A stretch of DNA of 64,000 nucleotides from Vibrio sp. Of7-15 (GCF_022347565.1 NZ_JAKRGH010000009.1:124001-188000); one strand, 5' to 3'. Positions 27,868-37,728 are shown, numbered from the stretch's first letter. Notes: generated from the sequence alone by a model not told the origin. Translations and numbers: made by a program.

Positions 27868-29055
27868 TTATTTAATGGTGATACGTGCAAACTTACGCTT
27901 ACCAACTTGGTAAACAGCCGTACCTGCTGCTGGAACGAACTTAGTATCAGATACTTTCTCGCCCTCAATTTTCGCAGCACCCTGGCGGATCATACGCATT
28001 GCATCAGACGTTGAGTTAACCAAACCCGCTTCTTTTAGCACGTTACCAATTGGCAAACCGGCTTCAAATTCGAATTCTGGCATTTCATCAGGGATCGCAC
28101 CTTTTTGGAAACGGTTGATGAACTCTTGCTCAGCGGCATCAGCATCGGCGTCTGTGTGGAAGCGAGCAATGATTTCTTTCGCCAGTAGGATCTTAACATC
28201 ACGTGGGTTTTTACCAGCTTCAACGTCAGCTTTAAACTGAGCTACTTCTTCTAACGGACGGAAAGAAAGTAGTTCGTAGTAGCTCCACATTAGATCGTCT
28301 GAAATCGACATGATCTTACCAAACATTTCAGATGGTGCTTCGCTAATACCAATGTAGTTATTAGCCGATTTAGACATCTTCTTAGTGCCGTCTAAACCCA
28401 CTAGTAGTGGCATCATGATCACAGCTTGTGGCTTCTGACCATTCGCTTTTTGCAGCTCACGACCCATTAGCAGGTTGAACTTCTGATCCGTACCGCCAAG
28501 TTCAACGTCTGTTTCCATGGCTACAGAGTCATAACCTTGCAGTAGTGGATACATGAATTCGTGAATCGCGATCGGTTGACCACCAGCATAACGCTTTTTA
28601 AAGTCATCACGCTCAAGCATACGAGCAACAGTTTGGTTTGCCGCTAAACGGATCATGCCCTCTGCACCTAATTCATTTAACCACTCAGAGTTAAACTGAA
28701 TTTTTGTTTTTTCAGGGTCTAAGATTTTATAGATCTGATCAGTGTACGTTTTTGCATTTTCCAGTACTTCTTCACGAGTCAAAGGAGGACGCGTGCTGTT
28801 TTTGCCCGTTGGATCACCAACCATAGCTGTGAAGTCACCAATAAGGAAAGTCACTTCATGACCTAAATCTTGGAACTGGCGTAATTTGTTAAAAATAACA
28901 GTATGGCCAAGGTGAATATCCGCAGCCGTTGGATCAGCACCTAACTTAATGCGTAATGGACGATTTTCTTTTAATTTCTCAATAAGCCCTTCTTCAGGAA
29001 TAAGCTCTTCTACACCGCGCTTAATCTCTGCTAGTGCTGCTTCAATGCTAGCCAT
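27868..29055 (-). CDS. tyrS: tyrosyl-tRNA synthetase
   Basis: Class I aminoacyl-tRNA synthetase that charges tRNA-Tyr. From ATG 29055 it has 395 residues; the Rossmann catalytic domain carries the HIGH-type motif HLGH (48-51) and KMSKS (about residue 230), and a C-terminal S4 RNA-binding domain starts near 335. An in-frame start nine codons upstream exists, but [14 protein letters not shown] is where close relatives begin, and GGGAG lies at a suitable distance before it. It is a TyrZ-like form, shorter than the 424-residue E. coli TyrS. It is divergent from the M23 peptidase gene. Confidence 0.96.
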   Translation of the reverse strand: MASIEAALAEIKRGVEELIPEEGLIEKLKENRPLRIKLGADPTAADIHLGHTVIFNKLRQFQDLGHEVTFLIGDFTAMVGDPTGKNSTRPPLTREEVLENAKTYTDQIYKILDPEKTKIQFNSEWLNELGAEGMIRLAANQTVARMLERDDFKKRYAGGQPIAIHEFMYPLLQGYDSVAMETDVELGGTDQKFNLLMGRELQKANGQKPQAVIMMPLLVGLDGTKKMSKSANNYIGISEAPSEMFGKIMSISDDLMWSYYELLSFRPLEEVAQFKADVEAGKNPRDVKILLAKEIIARFHTDADADAAEQEFINRFQKGAIPDEMPEFEFEAGLPIGNVLKEAGLVNSTSDAMRMIRQGAAKIEGEKVSDTKFVPAAGTAVYQVGKRKFARITIK

Positions 29056-29181
29056 TCTTGTTCGCTCCCACAAATTTGGCAAAAAAGTGATAATCCTCCA
29101 TCTTACTTGAATAGCGATGTTTTTTGAAACCAGTTAAACTTAAACGTCTGTCTTTTTTATCAACAATAATTATTAGTTTGA

Positions 29182-30492
29182 ATGATGCTGTCGAAACTTG
29201 CCAAAATTCCCTTAATACACCGTACACTCATCGCACTCTCTAGTGCAGCTGTTATCGTTGGCATGCTACTTATTCCAAATGATATGAATGTGCAAAATAC
29301 TGATCCTAATGCACTACAAGTTGGTCGCTCTTATCCTGTAGACATTAACCCTGAACTGCTTGTTAGCCCAGAACCTAATCGGAATGCACAAATCCGCTGG
29401 GAAAAGCACAACGTAAAATCAGGGGAAAGTTCCGCATTACTGTTTAAGCGGATTGGACTTTCTGCTCGGTTGTTACATAACCTGATCAGCAGTGATGATG
29501 AAATTAAAGATCAATTATCCAACCTAAAACCAGGTAACGAGCTACGATTTGGCTTCAATGATCAAAACGAACTCATTCAGCTTATCCGCCCAATTAGCTC
29601 TACCGAAATTTTCCGCATTACTAAAGCTGGTGATAGCTATATCCCCCTTCATGAAAGCAAACCTGTTGAAACCCAACTTAACTACGCACAAGCCACCATT
29701 AGTTCAAACTTCTGGAATGCCGCTATCAGTGCAGGACTAACGCCAAACCAAATCATGGAATTGGCTGGCATGTTCGGTTGGGATATTGATTTCGCATTAG
29801 ACATTCGCGCTGGTGACCACTTTGAAGTGCTATTTGAAGAGCGCTTTGTAGAAGGCGAATACGCTGGCCGAGGGAAAATCATCGCCGCCTCTTTTACTAA
29901 CCAAGGGGATAACTTTAAAGCCATTCGTAACGATAAAGACGAGTCTTACTACGATCAAAATGGCCGAGCGATGAAAAAAGCCTTCTTACGCTCACCAATT
30001 AACTTCCGTTACGTAAGTTCTAACTTCAACCCACGTCGTTTACACCCAGTGACAGGCCAGATTAAAGCCCACCGAGGCACTGACTATGTAGCACCTGTTG
30101 GCACACCAATTTGGGCTGCTGGCGATGGTATTGTGTCTAAAGCGGGTTACAACCAGTTTAATGGTAACTACGTGTTTATTCGACACAGTAATACTTACAT
30201 CACCAAATACCTTCACATGAAAAAACGTAAAGTAAAAACGGGACAACGAGTGAAACAAGGCCAAACCGTCGGCACGCTAGGAGCAACAGGCCGTGTAACT
30301 GGCGCTCACTTACACTATGAGTTTTTGGTTAACGGTGTTCATAAAAACCCACGTACGGTGAAGCTACCACAATCGAAGTCACTAACAGGAAAAGCAAAAT
30401 CTGACTTTAAAGTACAGGCAGAAAAACGTCTGGACCAACTGGCAAGATACAGCAAGTACATGGCGACCAGTAGCCCAATGATCATCCACTAA
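29182..30492 (+). CDS. M23 family murein endopeptidase (MepM/Shy-like)
   Basis: Cell-wall DD-endopeptidase expected to cut peptide crosslinks in peptidoglycan during growth. Of 436 residues, the N-terminus has one membrane helix (about 10-30) that anchors it to the inner membrane facing the periplasm, followed by an OapA/LysM-like region (about 70-140), a Csd3-type domain (about 150-260) and the LytM/M23 domain (about 285-390). The zinc ligands are in HRGTDYVAP (HxxxD) and GAHLHYEF (HxH). The layout is that of E. coli MepM; in V. cholerae I believe the orthologue at this place is one of the Shy endopeptidases. The ribosome binding site is poor. Confidence 0.92.
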   Translation: MMLSKLAKIPLIHRTLIALSSAAVIVGMLLIPNDMNVQNTDPNALQVGRSYPVDINPELLVSPEPNRNAQIRWEKHNVKSGESSALLFKRIGLSARLLHNLISSDDEIKDQLSNLKPGNELRFGFNDQNELIQLIRPISSTEIFRITKAGDSYIPLHESKPVETQLNYAQATISSNFWNAAISAGLTPNQIMELAGMFGWDIDFALDIRAGDHFEVLFEERFVEGEYAGRGKIIAASFTNQGDNFKAIRNDKDESYYDQNGRAMKKAFLRSPINFRYVSSNFNPRRLHPVTGQIKAHRGTDYVAPVGTPIWAAGDGIVSKAGYNQFNGNYVFIRHSNTYITKYLHMKKRKVKTGQRVKQGQTVGTLGATGRVTGAHLHYEFLVNGVHKNPRTVKLPQSKSLTGKAKSDFKVQAEKRLDQLARYSKYMATSSPMIIH

Positions 30493-30511
30493 GAAAGCAC
30501 CGTACCCAATA

Positions 30512-30545
30512 AAAAATGCCTCACCGTCCAGTGAGGCATTTTTGT
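30512..30545. terminator. bidirectional intrinsic terminator between the M23 and RND genes
   Basis: A 13-base stem of AAAAATGCCTCAC with GTGAGGCATTTTT closes a 6-base loop. It lies between two convergent genes and suits both. Confidence 0.93.
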
Positions 30546-30555
30546 TTCACAATGA

Positions 30556-33500
30556 CTATTCGAGTACTTGTTTATCTTTACCAAGCATGAGTAAACAAGG
30601 CGTCAGAACTAACGTTAACAATGTCGCAAACGCCAATCCACCAGCCACCGCCGTAGCCAACTGTGACCACCACTGGGTACTTGGCGCACCAAACTCAATA
30701 TTACGATTAATCAAATCGATGTTCATCTCAAGCACCATTGGCATCAAACCTAAAATGGTGGTGACGGTAGTTAACAGCACAGGCCTTAACCTTTGCACTC
30801 CCGTTCGAATGATGGCTTCTATTTTATCGAACCCTTGCCGACGCAGCTGATTATAAGTATCAATCAGTACAATGTTATTGTTCACCACAATACCCGCTAA
30901 AGCGATCACTCCGATCCCTGACATGATGATCCCAAAAGGCCGTTGAAAAATAAGCAAACCCGCAAATACGCCAACGGTGGAAAAAAGCACGGCACTTAAA
31001 ATTAAAAATGCCTGATAAAAACTATTAAACTGCGTCACCAAAATCAGAGCCATGACCGCCAGAGCCACAATAAATGCATTTTGTAAAAAAGCCGTGGAGT
31101 TATCTTGCTCTTCATTTTGGCCGCGCAACTTAAAGTTAACCGATTCAGGCAAGCCTAATTCCGATAAAGCGTGCTCTATTTTTGGTAGCTCCAAGCTTAA
31201 GTTGTACCCTTCTTGCATGTCTGCCATCACCGAGATCACTCGATGACCACCCACACGATGGATAGTGTCTTGTTTCGGCGCTGCTTTTATCTGGGCAAAG
31301 TTAGTAATAGGGATCATGCCTGCGGCGGTCTTAACTCGCAGCTCATCAAAGCGGCCTATGTCTCGCTGCTCTGCTGGGAAGCGGACCAAAATATCCACCT
31401 CTTCATCCGAGTCATCGGGAAGATAATCCCCCACTTTCAGGCCATTTGTCACAAACTGCACCGTGTTACCCACCACCGTCGCATCGGCCCCAAACCGAGC
31501 GGCATCGTCTAGCTGTAAATCAATTTGCCAATCAATACCTGGTTTATTGCCAGTATCACTGAGATTGGTAAATGCAGCATGATTATTCGCCCAATGCCGG
31601 ACTAAACTAACACTGCGTTCCAACTCTTCAGGAATACGACCACTGAGCTCAATCACCACATCATGCTCTGCTGGCGGGCCAGCTTGTGGAGACTTAAATT
31701 CCAACTCAATGCCAGCAATATGAGCGGTTTTTTCTCGCAGTTCATCAATGATTTCTTTCACTGGGCGGCGATACTGCCAATCCACTGGCGTTAGCTGAAT
31801 CTGGCCAATCTCATCGCTTCCCCCCGTTTTGGTGTACACACTGTCAAGCTCCTCCATCCCAATGATGTGCTGCTCTATTTGCTTCATCAGCCGATCTTTT
31901 TCATAAATAGATAAATCACCGTGAGAGCGTACTTTCATCGTCATAAATGGTGGGTCGACTTCAGGGAAAAAGATCATACCCAGCCCCGCTTTTGCGTAAC
32001 CAAACCCCACGGCGATAGCAAGCACTATGGCCGCGACTAAAATTTTAAATGGGTGACGAACTGCGACAGAAAGTACCTTTACGTAGCCTGCTATAAACCC
32101 AGACGCTTTTGAAAACTCGCCGTGTTCAATCGCTTGCAAACGAGTTCGCTGAGCGGGTGACACGTACTGCGGTTTACCAAAAATGCCGCCAAGCACAGGC
32201 ACAAACAGCAGTGCCATTAACAAAGAAGCGCTTAATGTTGCAATCAAGGTCAAGGGTAAGTACTTCATGAACTCCCCGGTGACGTCAGGCCAAAACAGCA
32301 AGGGAGCAAAAGCAGCAAGCGTGGTGGCAGTAGAAGCCGTAATTGGCCATGCCATACGTAATGCCGCTTCTCGGTAGGCTTCTTTACGGGGAGCCCCTTC
32401 TTGCATGCGCCGATCCGCGTATTCGGTCACCACAATAGCGCCGTCCACCAACATGCCCACTGCCATGATCAATGCAAACAGCACCACTATGTTGATGGTT
32501 AAACCCGACATGGCCAACATTAATAAACCAGTCAAGAATGACCCGGGAATAGAAATCCCCACCAGTAACGCGGTTCTCGCCCCCAAAATAGCGATGATCA
32601 CAATCACCACTAAAATAATGGCCGAGAGGATGTTATTTTGAAGATCGTTCAACATGATACGAACGTCTTTTGACTCATCCCACGTGTATTTGATCAATAA
32701 ATTATCAGGCCATTGAGGTTGTTGCTGAGCACCCTCCAACACGGCTTTTACCAGCTCAACCGTTTCAATGATGTTTTCACCCGCTCTTTTTTTGATATCC
32801 AGTACAACCGCACCTTGACCATCCAAACGAGCAAAACTGCTCGGATCTCGAAACGCTTTTCGTACCGTCGCCACATCCGCGAAGGTGATCACTTGCTTGC
32901 CTTCCACCTTAATCGGCAAATCCAGTACATCCTGAATGGAATCAAACACCGAAGGAACTTTAACAGAAAAGCGGCCGTAGCCCGTATCCACAAACCCCGC
33001 CGCGACCACTCGGTTATTTAATGCCACTAAGTTATAAATATCCCCCTGATCCAGACCATAGCTTTCCAGCAGTAGTGGATTAACAATGATCTCCACCACA
33101 TCCTCCCGATCCCCGGCAATATCAACTTCAAGAATTTGGCGGTAGCTTTCCAGCTTATCTCTTAACTTACGAGCAATTTTCACCACCGCTCTTTCAGGCA
33201 CGGTGCCATACAAAACCACAGAGAGAACAGGCTCTTCCGCTGCCAATGTTACTTCGTTCACTGTTGGCTCATCGGTATCATCAGGCAACTTTGCTTTTGC
33301 CAAATCCACCGCATCACGGACATCTGACATGGCTTTTGCTAAATCTGCGCCAACAGAAAACTCTAATGTCACGGAGGCATGACCTTCTGAGGCAGTGGCA
33401 GTCATCTCTTTCACCCCTTCAACTGAGCGTAATTCATGCTCTATGGGGCGAATCAACAGCCTCTCTGCATCGGTCGGTGAGATCCCTTGATGACTGACTG

Positions 33501-33645
33501 AAACATAAATAATGGGAATGGTGATGTCAGGGTTCGACTCTTTCGGAATCGTAATGTAAGTGATGATCCCAGCGAGGATGATGAACACGAGCAAAGACAG
33601 CATGGTTCGTGATCGAGTCAATGCCGCATTAATTAAATGATGCAT
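30556..33645 (-). CDS. vexM: RND efflux pump inner-membrane transporter (VexM-type)
   Basis: A 1029-residue resistance-nodulation-division transporter that drives export with the proton gradient. It has the usual twelve membrane helices in two groups of six, each with a large periplasmic loop after the first helix. The TM4 motif reads GMLVDGAIVVTEY: it keeps the first of AcrB's two aspartates but has Gly in place of the second, as in a subgroup of RND proteins. It is transcribed together with the adaptor gene upstream (9-base gap, strong AAGGAG). No outer-membrane channel gene is adjacent, so TolC is the likely partner. Position beside erpA and the peptidase matches V. cholerae VexLM; the name rests on that recalled gene order. 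Confidence 0.92.
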   Translation of the reverse strand: MHHLINAALTRSRTMLSLLVFIILAGIITYITIPKESNPDITIPIIYVSVSHQGISPTDAERLLIRPIEHELRSVEGVKEMTATASEGHASVTLEFSVGADLAKAMSDVRDAVDLAKAKLPDDTDEPTVNEVTLAAEEPVLSVVLYGTVPERAVVKIARKLRDKLESYRQILEVDIAGDREDVVEIIVNPLLLESYGLDQGDIYNLVALNNRVVAAGFVDTGYGRFSVKVPSVFDSIQDVLDLPIKVEGKQVITFADVATVRKAFRDPSSFARLDGQGAVVLDIKKRAGENIIETVELVKAVLEGAQQQPQWPDNLLIKYTWDESKDVRIMLNDLQNNILSAIILVVIVIIAILGARTALLVGISIPGSFLTGLLMLAMSGLTINIVVLFALIMAVGMLVDGAIVVTEYADRRMQEGAPRKEAYREAALRMAWPITASTATTLAAFAPLLFWPDVTGEFMKYLPLTLIATLSASLLMALLFVPVLGGIFGKPQYVSPAQRTRLQAIEHGEFSKASGFIAGYVKVLSVAVRHPFKILVAAIVLAIAVGFGYAKAGLGMIFFPEVDPPFMTMKVRSHGDLSIYEKDRLMKQIEQHIIGMEELDSVYTKTGGSDEIGQIQLTPVDWQYRRPVKEIIDELREKTAHIAGIELEFKSPQAGPPAEHDVVIELSGRIPEELERSVSLVRHWANNHAAFTNLSDTGNKPGIDWQIDLQLDDAARFGADATVVGNTVQFVTNGLKVGDYLPDDSDEEVDILVRFPAEQRDIGRFDELRVKTAAGMIPITNFAQIKAAPKQDTIHRVGGHRVISVMADMQEGYNLSLELPKIEHALSELGLPESVNFKLRGQNEEQDNSTAFLQNAFIVALAVMALILVTQFNSFYQAFLILSAVLFSTVGVFAGLLIFQRPFGIIMSGIGVIALAGIVVNNNIVLIDTYNQLRRQGFDKIEAIIRTGVQRLRPVLLTTVTTILGLMPMVLEMNIDLINRNIEFGAPSTQWWSQLATAVAGGLAFATLLTLVLTPCLLMLGKDKQVLE

Positions 33646-33654
33646 CCTTGCTCC

Positions 33655-34773
33655 TTATTGTTGAACCGCAATGACGCTATCGCCATCACGCACAAAGCCT
33701 TGCCCTACCGTAATGATATCTACTTGTTTATCAAAACCGCTCAACCACACACCATCACTTTGTGCTTTCACTAACTGAATAGGAACAAACTCGACTTCCG
33801 CCAATTCTGTTTGATCGTCTTGAACTCGGCGATTCGTGACCGTTTTTACCCCTAAATTACCACTCTCATCCAATGCCAACATGGCAGGAGTAATTTTAAT
33901 CGCCGACTGGGTATCAAGCTCAATCCCAACTTCGGCGCTAATGCCTGCCGGAATTTGATTGTTTGGATTAGAAATTTCAATTTCAATGGCGAACGTGTTT
34001 GTCGCAGGGGAAGCAAGCTGAGAAATGTAGCGTAGCGTCCCTTCTTTTTCTGGCTGACCAATAAAATTAACGTGAGCTACTTGGTTTAAATCTAACTTAT
34101 GAATGTGGCGCTCACTCACATCAGCCTCTATCACTAACGGATCTAAGTCGACCACTGTCGCCATGGGATCACCAATCGACACAAAATCACCAACCTCCAC
34201 CGCATATTGCTCGATGATCCCATCAAAAGGCGCAACAATTTGGGTATTCGTTAAAATGTGTTCCGCATTACGCACCCGCGCTCTAGCTTCGAGTAACGTG
34301 GCTTCGGCTAAGCTAAAGGCGACCTCTCCTTGCAACCCTCTTTTCTTGAGGGCTTTTGCCGCCGTAAACTCTTTCTCTCTCACTGCCAATAAGGCTTTGG
34401 CTTTATTAAGCTGCAATCCCCAATCCGCCATGTCTAATTGGATCAAAGGCTGACCTTTTTTCACCACACTGCCTTTTTTCACTAATAAGGTTTCAATTTG
34501 ACCAGCTACTTGAGCGGCTAGTGTTGCTTGGCGATCTGGCGCAGTACGACCGTATAATGAAATTGAACGAGCAACAGGGGCAACATGAAAAGTTTCCACA
34601 ACGACTTTCGCTAATGGTACGGCTTGAGGCTCTGCGGTTTTAACGCCGGGTGAGTTGTGGGCTTGCGATAGGCCAGATGCCAGCCATAAGACTAAAGAGA
34701 TAAGGAGCACCCCTGATAAAATCCAGGGTCGATAGCTAAAAAATGACAGGATGGAGGGAGACGCTTTATCCAT
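33655..34773 (-). CDS. vexL: RND efflux periplasmic adaptor subunit (VexL-type)
   Basis: A 372-residue membrane fusion protein linking the RND transporter to an outer-membrane channel. An N-terminal hydrophobic helix (about 17-35) anchors it; there is no lipobox. The biotinyl/lipoyl-like half-motifs flank a helical hairpin: GQIETLLVKKGSVVKKGQPL near 90-110 and APFDGIIEQYAVEVGDFV near 180-197. A beta-barrel domain follows. AAGGA lies before the ATG. It is the first gene of the vexLM unit, 98 bases after erpA on the same strand. Confidence 0.92.
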   Translation of the reverse strand: MDKASPSILSFFSYRPWILSGVLLISLVLWLASGLSQAHNSPGVKTAEPQAVPLAKVVVETFHVAPVARSISLYGRTAPDRQATLAAQVAGQIETLLVKKGSVVKKGQPLIQLDMADWGLQLNKAKALLAVREKEFTAAKALKKRGLQGEVAFSLAEATLLEARARVRNAEHILTNTQIVAPFDGIIEQYAVEVGDFVSIGDPMATVVDLDPLVIEADVSERHIHKLDLNQVAHVNFIGQPEKEGTLRYISQLASPATNTFAIEIEISNPNNQIPAGISAEVGIELDTQSAIKITPAMLALDESGNLGVKTVTNRRVQDDQTELAEVEFVPIQLVKAQSDGVWLSGFDKQVDIITVGQGFVRDGDSVIAVQQ

Positions 34774-34815
34774 AGCAATTATCCTTACTGCTGTTTGGAG
34801 GAAGAGCGAGAATCA

Positions 34816-34845
34816 GGCCTTGTAAGACATCCTACAAACAAGGCC
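34816..34845. other. inverted repeat between erpA and vexL
   Basis: GGCCTTGT (34816-34823) and ACAAGGCC (34838-34845) are perfect 8-base arms with a 14-base spacer, 43 bases before the vexL start. There is no T-run on the minus strand, so it is not a standard terminator. It could be an operator for the pump genes or part of the erpA 3' end. Confidence 0.45.
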
Positions 34846-34871
34846 ACTACATATTAAATCAGGTATTTGTG

Positions 34872-35213
34872 TTAAACACTGAATGAAGCACCGCAACCAC
34901 ATGTTGTTGTTGCGTTAGGGTTATTAACAAAGAAACGAGCGCCTTCTAGACCTTCAGTATAGTCGACAATACCACCAATGAGGTACTGTAAACTCATTGG
35001 GTCAACCACAAGCGTTACGCCATCATTTTCAATAACCATATCACCATCATTCACTTTCTCATCAAAAGTAAATCCGTACTGGAAACCACTACAACCACCA
35101 CCAGTGATGTACACACGTAATTTCAGCTCTGGATTTTCTTCTTCAGCAATCAAAGTTTTCACTCTTGCTGCTGCAACATCAGAAAATTCTAATGGTACGT
35201 TCACTTCACTCAT
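34872..35213 (-). CDS. erpA: iron-sulfur cluster insertion protein ErpA
   Basis: A-type carrier that delivers Fe-S clusters to target proteins, essential for the isoprenoid enzymes in E. coli. It has 113 residues, the usual size. The three cluster cysteines are C41 in [11 protein letters not shown] and C105/C107 in TTCGCGASF at the C-terminus. The gene is divergent from hemL with about 300 bases between them, an arrangement I know from other gammaproteobacteria. Confidence 0.96.
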   Translation of the reverse strand: MSEVNVPLEFSDVAAARVKTLIAEEENPELKLRVYITGGGCSGFQYGFTFDEKVNDGDMVIENDGVTLVVDPMSLQYLIGGIVDYTEGLEGARFFVNNPNATTTCGCGASFSV

Positions 35214-35511
35214 TTCGACCTCTCACAATGCATATCGCCTTTTTTAGGCTGCTATTGGTGGGATTATCTAATACCTGACTGGTACGTTCAAGTATTCACC
35301 ACTTTTTGTTCTCTTGTCAGTATCAAGCTTGATAATTCACACAACAACCAAGAGGCGTTAAGTACATGGTTTGCTATTAAAAAACCAATATTTAAGTCAC
35401 GATTTTCTCTTCTACTCTGGCTTCTTTTTATCCAAGCCATGCTTTTCATTTTGTTTTAGGTACAATAGCGCGCTAATAAGGTCTACCCAGTTTAACTTGA
35501 GGATGTAAGTA

Positions 35512-36807
35512 ATGACCAAATCAGCAGAATTGTTTGCAAAAGCGCAAGATGTTATTCCTGGTGGAGTGAACTCCCCTGTACGTGCCTTTGCTGGTGTCGG
35601 TGGTTCTCCACTGTTTGTTGAGCGTGCCGATGGCGCATTAATTTTTGATGCTGATGGCAAAGCTTACATTGATTATGTTGGTTCGTGGGGCCCGATGATC
35701 TTAGGCCATAACCATGTTGCTATTCGTGATGCCGTTATTGAAGCCGCTCAACGTGGCCTTAGCTTTGGTGCACCAACAGAAATGGAAATCACCATGGCTG
35801 AGTTGGTGTCTAAGCTAGTTCCGTCAATGGAGCAAGTGCGCATGGTAAGCTCGGGTACCGAAGCAACCATGAGTGCAATTCGCCTAGCTCGTGGGTTTAC
35901 TGGCCGCGATAAAATCTTAAAATTTGAGGGCTGCTACCACGGCCACGCCGATAGCCTATTAGTAAAAGCGGGCTCTGGTGCCCTGACTCTTGGCCAACCA
36001 AGCTCTCCTGGTGTTCCTGCGGACTTTGCAAAACACACGCTAACCGCCACCTTCAATGATCTAGATTCCGTTCGTGAACTGTTCGCTGAGTTTAAAGATG
36101 AAATTTCGTGCATCATCGTTGAACCAGTTGCAGGTAACATGAACTGTATTCCACCTGTTGATGGCTTCTTAGAAGGTCTACGTGAAATTTGTGATCAAGA
36201 AGGCGCGCTACTGATCTTTGATGAAGTAATGACAGGTTTCCGCGTTGCTCAAGGTTGTGCACAAGCTCACTACAACATCAAACCAGATCTAACCACGCTA
36301 GGTAAAGTTATCGGCGGCGGCATGCCAGTGGGTGCATTTGGTGGTCGTAAAGATGTCATGCAGTTCATCGCACCAACGGGCCCAGTTTACCAAGCGGGTA
36401 CCCTATCAGGTAACCCTGTGGCAATGGCTGCCGGTTTTGCGTGCTTAAAAGTACTGACCGAAGAAGGCAACGAAGAGCGCCTAGCAAAAACCACACAGCA
36501 ACTAGCAAATGGCCTGAAAGCCTTAGCAGATAAGCACGGCGTACCAATGGCAGTAAACCAAGTGGGCGGAATGTTTGGCTTCTTCTTCACAGAGCAAGAA
36601 TCAGTGACTTGCTACGAAGACGTCACCAAGTGTGATATTGAGCGCTTTAAACGTTTCTTCCACCTCATGTTAGAGCACGGCGTATACTTGGCTCCATCTG
36701 CATTTGAAGCTAGCTTTACTTCTCTAGCGCATCGCAGCAAAGAAATTGATGCCACGTTAGAAGCGGCCGATCGTTGTTTAGCCATCATTGCAGCAGAAGC
36801 AAAATAA
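35512..36807 (+). CDS. hemL: glutamate-1-semialdehyde 2,1-aminomutase
   Basis: Pyridoxal-phosphate enzyme of tetrapyrrole synthesis that turns glutamate-1-semialdehyde into 5-aminolevulinate. It has 431 residues, close to E. coli HemL (426). The PLP lysine is K265 in [10 protein letters not shown]; the cofactor phosphate region [12 protein letters not shown] (about 116-127) and FDEVMTGFR (about 241-249) are also clear. A hairpin terminator follows the stop codon. The product links glutamate metabolism, prominent in this window, with haem supply. Confidence 0.97.
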   Translation: MTKSAELFAKAQDVIPGGVNSPVRAFAGVGGSPLFVERADGALIFDADGKAYIDYVGSWGPMILGHNHVAIRDAVIEAAQRGLSFGAPTEMEITMAELVSKLVPSMEQVRMVSSGTEATMSAIRLARGFTGRDKILKFEGCYHGHADSLLVKAGSGALTLGQPSSPGVPADFAKHTLTATFNDLDSVRELFAEFKDEISCIIVEPVAGNMNCIPPVDGFLEGLREICDQEGALLIFDEVMTGFRVAQGCAQAHYNIKPDLTTLGKVIGGGMPVGAFGGRKDVMQFIAPTGPVYQAGTLSGNPVAMAAGFACLKVLTEEGNEERLAKTTQQLANGLKALADKHGVPMAVNQVGGMFGFFFTEQESVTCYEDVTKCDIERFKRFFHLMLEHGVYLAPSAFEASFTSLAHRSKEIDATLEAADRCLAIIAAEAK

Positions 36808-36815
36808 GCTAACGC

Positions 36816-37571
36816 TTACAACAATTCCTCACGCCCAGCATCGTCTGGGCGTTTTTTTCCTTCAAAAATAGCTTTGGGATTAATCACACACAATTGCTCA
36901 GCCAACGCTTCTCCATGCAACATTGCCACATGCTGATAGGCATCTCTTAAACATGGTCGACGTTTTGATAAATTATGAGTATCCGACGCAATGACATGTA
37001 CCCAACCTTTTTTAAGCATTTGCATCGCTCTGTCTCTGGGCTCTTGACGGAAATGCCCCAATAACGACCCCGCATTAATTTGCAATAAACACCCCATATC
37101 AATAAATGGCTCAAGAATGCTAATGTCTTTCACTACGCTAGAATTTCGTTCAGGATGGGCAATAAGAAGCTGATAACCTAACTTGATCAAACTCTCGGCT
37201 ATCTTTTCCGTTCCAGGAAGAATATGAACATGATGAAACTCAACCAAAATAGTGGGTTTATTGTGATAAAACCCCAATAGCGGCAAATTGCCTTGTTCAG
37301 CCATAGGTACAATATCCGGACTGAGCCTCACCTCACCCGCAACCTTTAATGCAATTGGCAGATCAAGTGATGCGATAAGAGCACGTACTCTCAATTCAGC
37401 CTGTTCAATGATGGCGGGGTTGTATTGGTATTCTGAAGGGTTCACATGGGGTGTTGCGACAATACCTTTGACCCCATCGGCTACCGATAAACGCAGTAAC
37501 TCTTCCGTTTCAGCGAGAGATTTAGCTCCATCATCCACTTCAGGTAAAATATGGCTGTGCAGATCAAACAT
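36816..37571 (-). CDS. PHP-family tyrosine phosphatase (CpsB/CapC/YwqE-like)
   Basis: A 251-residue metal-dependent phosphoesterase of the PHP fold, like the manganese-dependent tyrosine phosphatases that dephosphorylate polysaccharide co-polymerase kinases. Metal ligands are seen in DLHSHILPEVDDG (3-15), TPHVNPSEY (about 40), GEVRL (about 79), HPERN (about 138) and SDTHN (about 196). No tyrosine kinase or capsule gene is nearby, so its substrate is unclear. The end of the gene overlaps the hemL terminator on the other strand. A 40-codon gene lies just upstream in the same direction and may share the transcript. Confidence 0.85.
   Translation of the reverse strand: MFDLHSHILPEVDDGAKSLAETEELLRLSVADGVKGIVATPHVNPSEYQYNPAIIEQAELRVRALIASLDLPIALKVAGEVRLSPDIVPMAEQGNLPLLGFYHNKPTILVEFHHVHILPGTEKIAESLIKLGYQLLIAHPERNSSVVKDISILEPFIDMGCLLQINAGSLLGHFRQEPRDRAMQMLKKGWVHVIASDTHNLSKRRPCLRDAYQHVAMLHGEALAEQLCVINPKAIFEGKKRPDDAGREELL
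36831..36859 (+). terminator. hemL terminator lying inside the end of the PHP phosphatase gene
   Basis: ACGCCCAG pairs with CTGGGCGT around CATCGT, followed by seven Ts. The hairpin codes, on the other strand, for the C-terminal GKKRPDDAG segment of the convergent phosphatase. Confidence 0.88.
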
Positions 37572-37605
37572 TCCTTGTCCTTACTTTCTCATACAGCAAC
37601 AACTA

Positions 37606-37728
37606 TCAACGCCAATAATATAAAACTAACAAAGCAAGCCCCAAACACACTAGTCGAAACCAGGGAATGTCCCGTTTGGTCAACGTAGATTGCCCTTTAC
37701 TGCCCTCTTTTTTATTGCAACACGACAT
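37606..37728 (-). CDS. predicted 40-residue single-pass membrane miniprotein
   Basis: A complete small reading frame starting MSCCNKKEGSKGQ and ending LYYWR before a TGA. The N-terminal half is polar and positively charged with a Cys-Cys pair at 3-4; the C-terminal half is one hydrophobic helix (about WFRLVCLGLALLVLYYW). This division of charge would put the N-terminus in the cytoplasm. GGTGG about 9 bases upstream of the ATG may serve as a ribosome binding site. The stop lies 34 bases before the PHP phosphatase start on the same strand, so they may form one unit. Function unknown. The pattern of composition argues for a real gene, but conservation is unchecked. Confidence 0.6.
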   Translation of the reverse strand: MSCCNKKEGSKGQSTLTKRDIPWFRLVCLGLALLVLYYWR

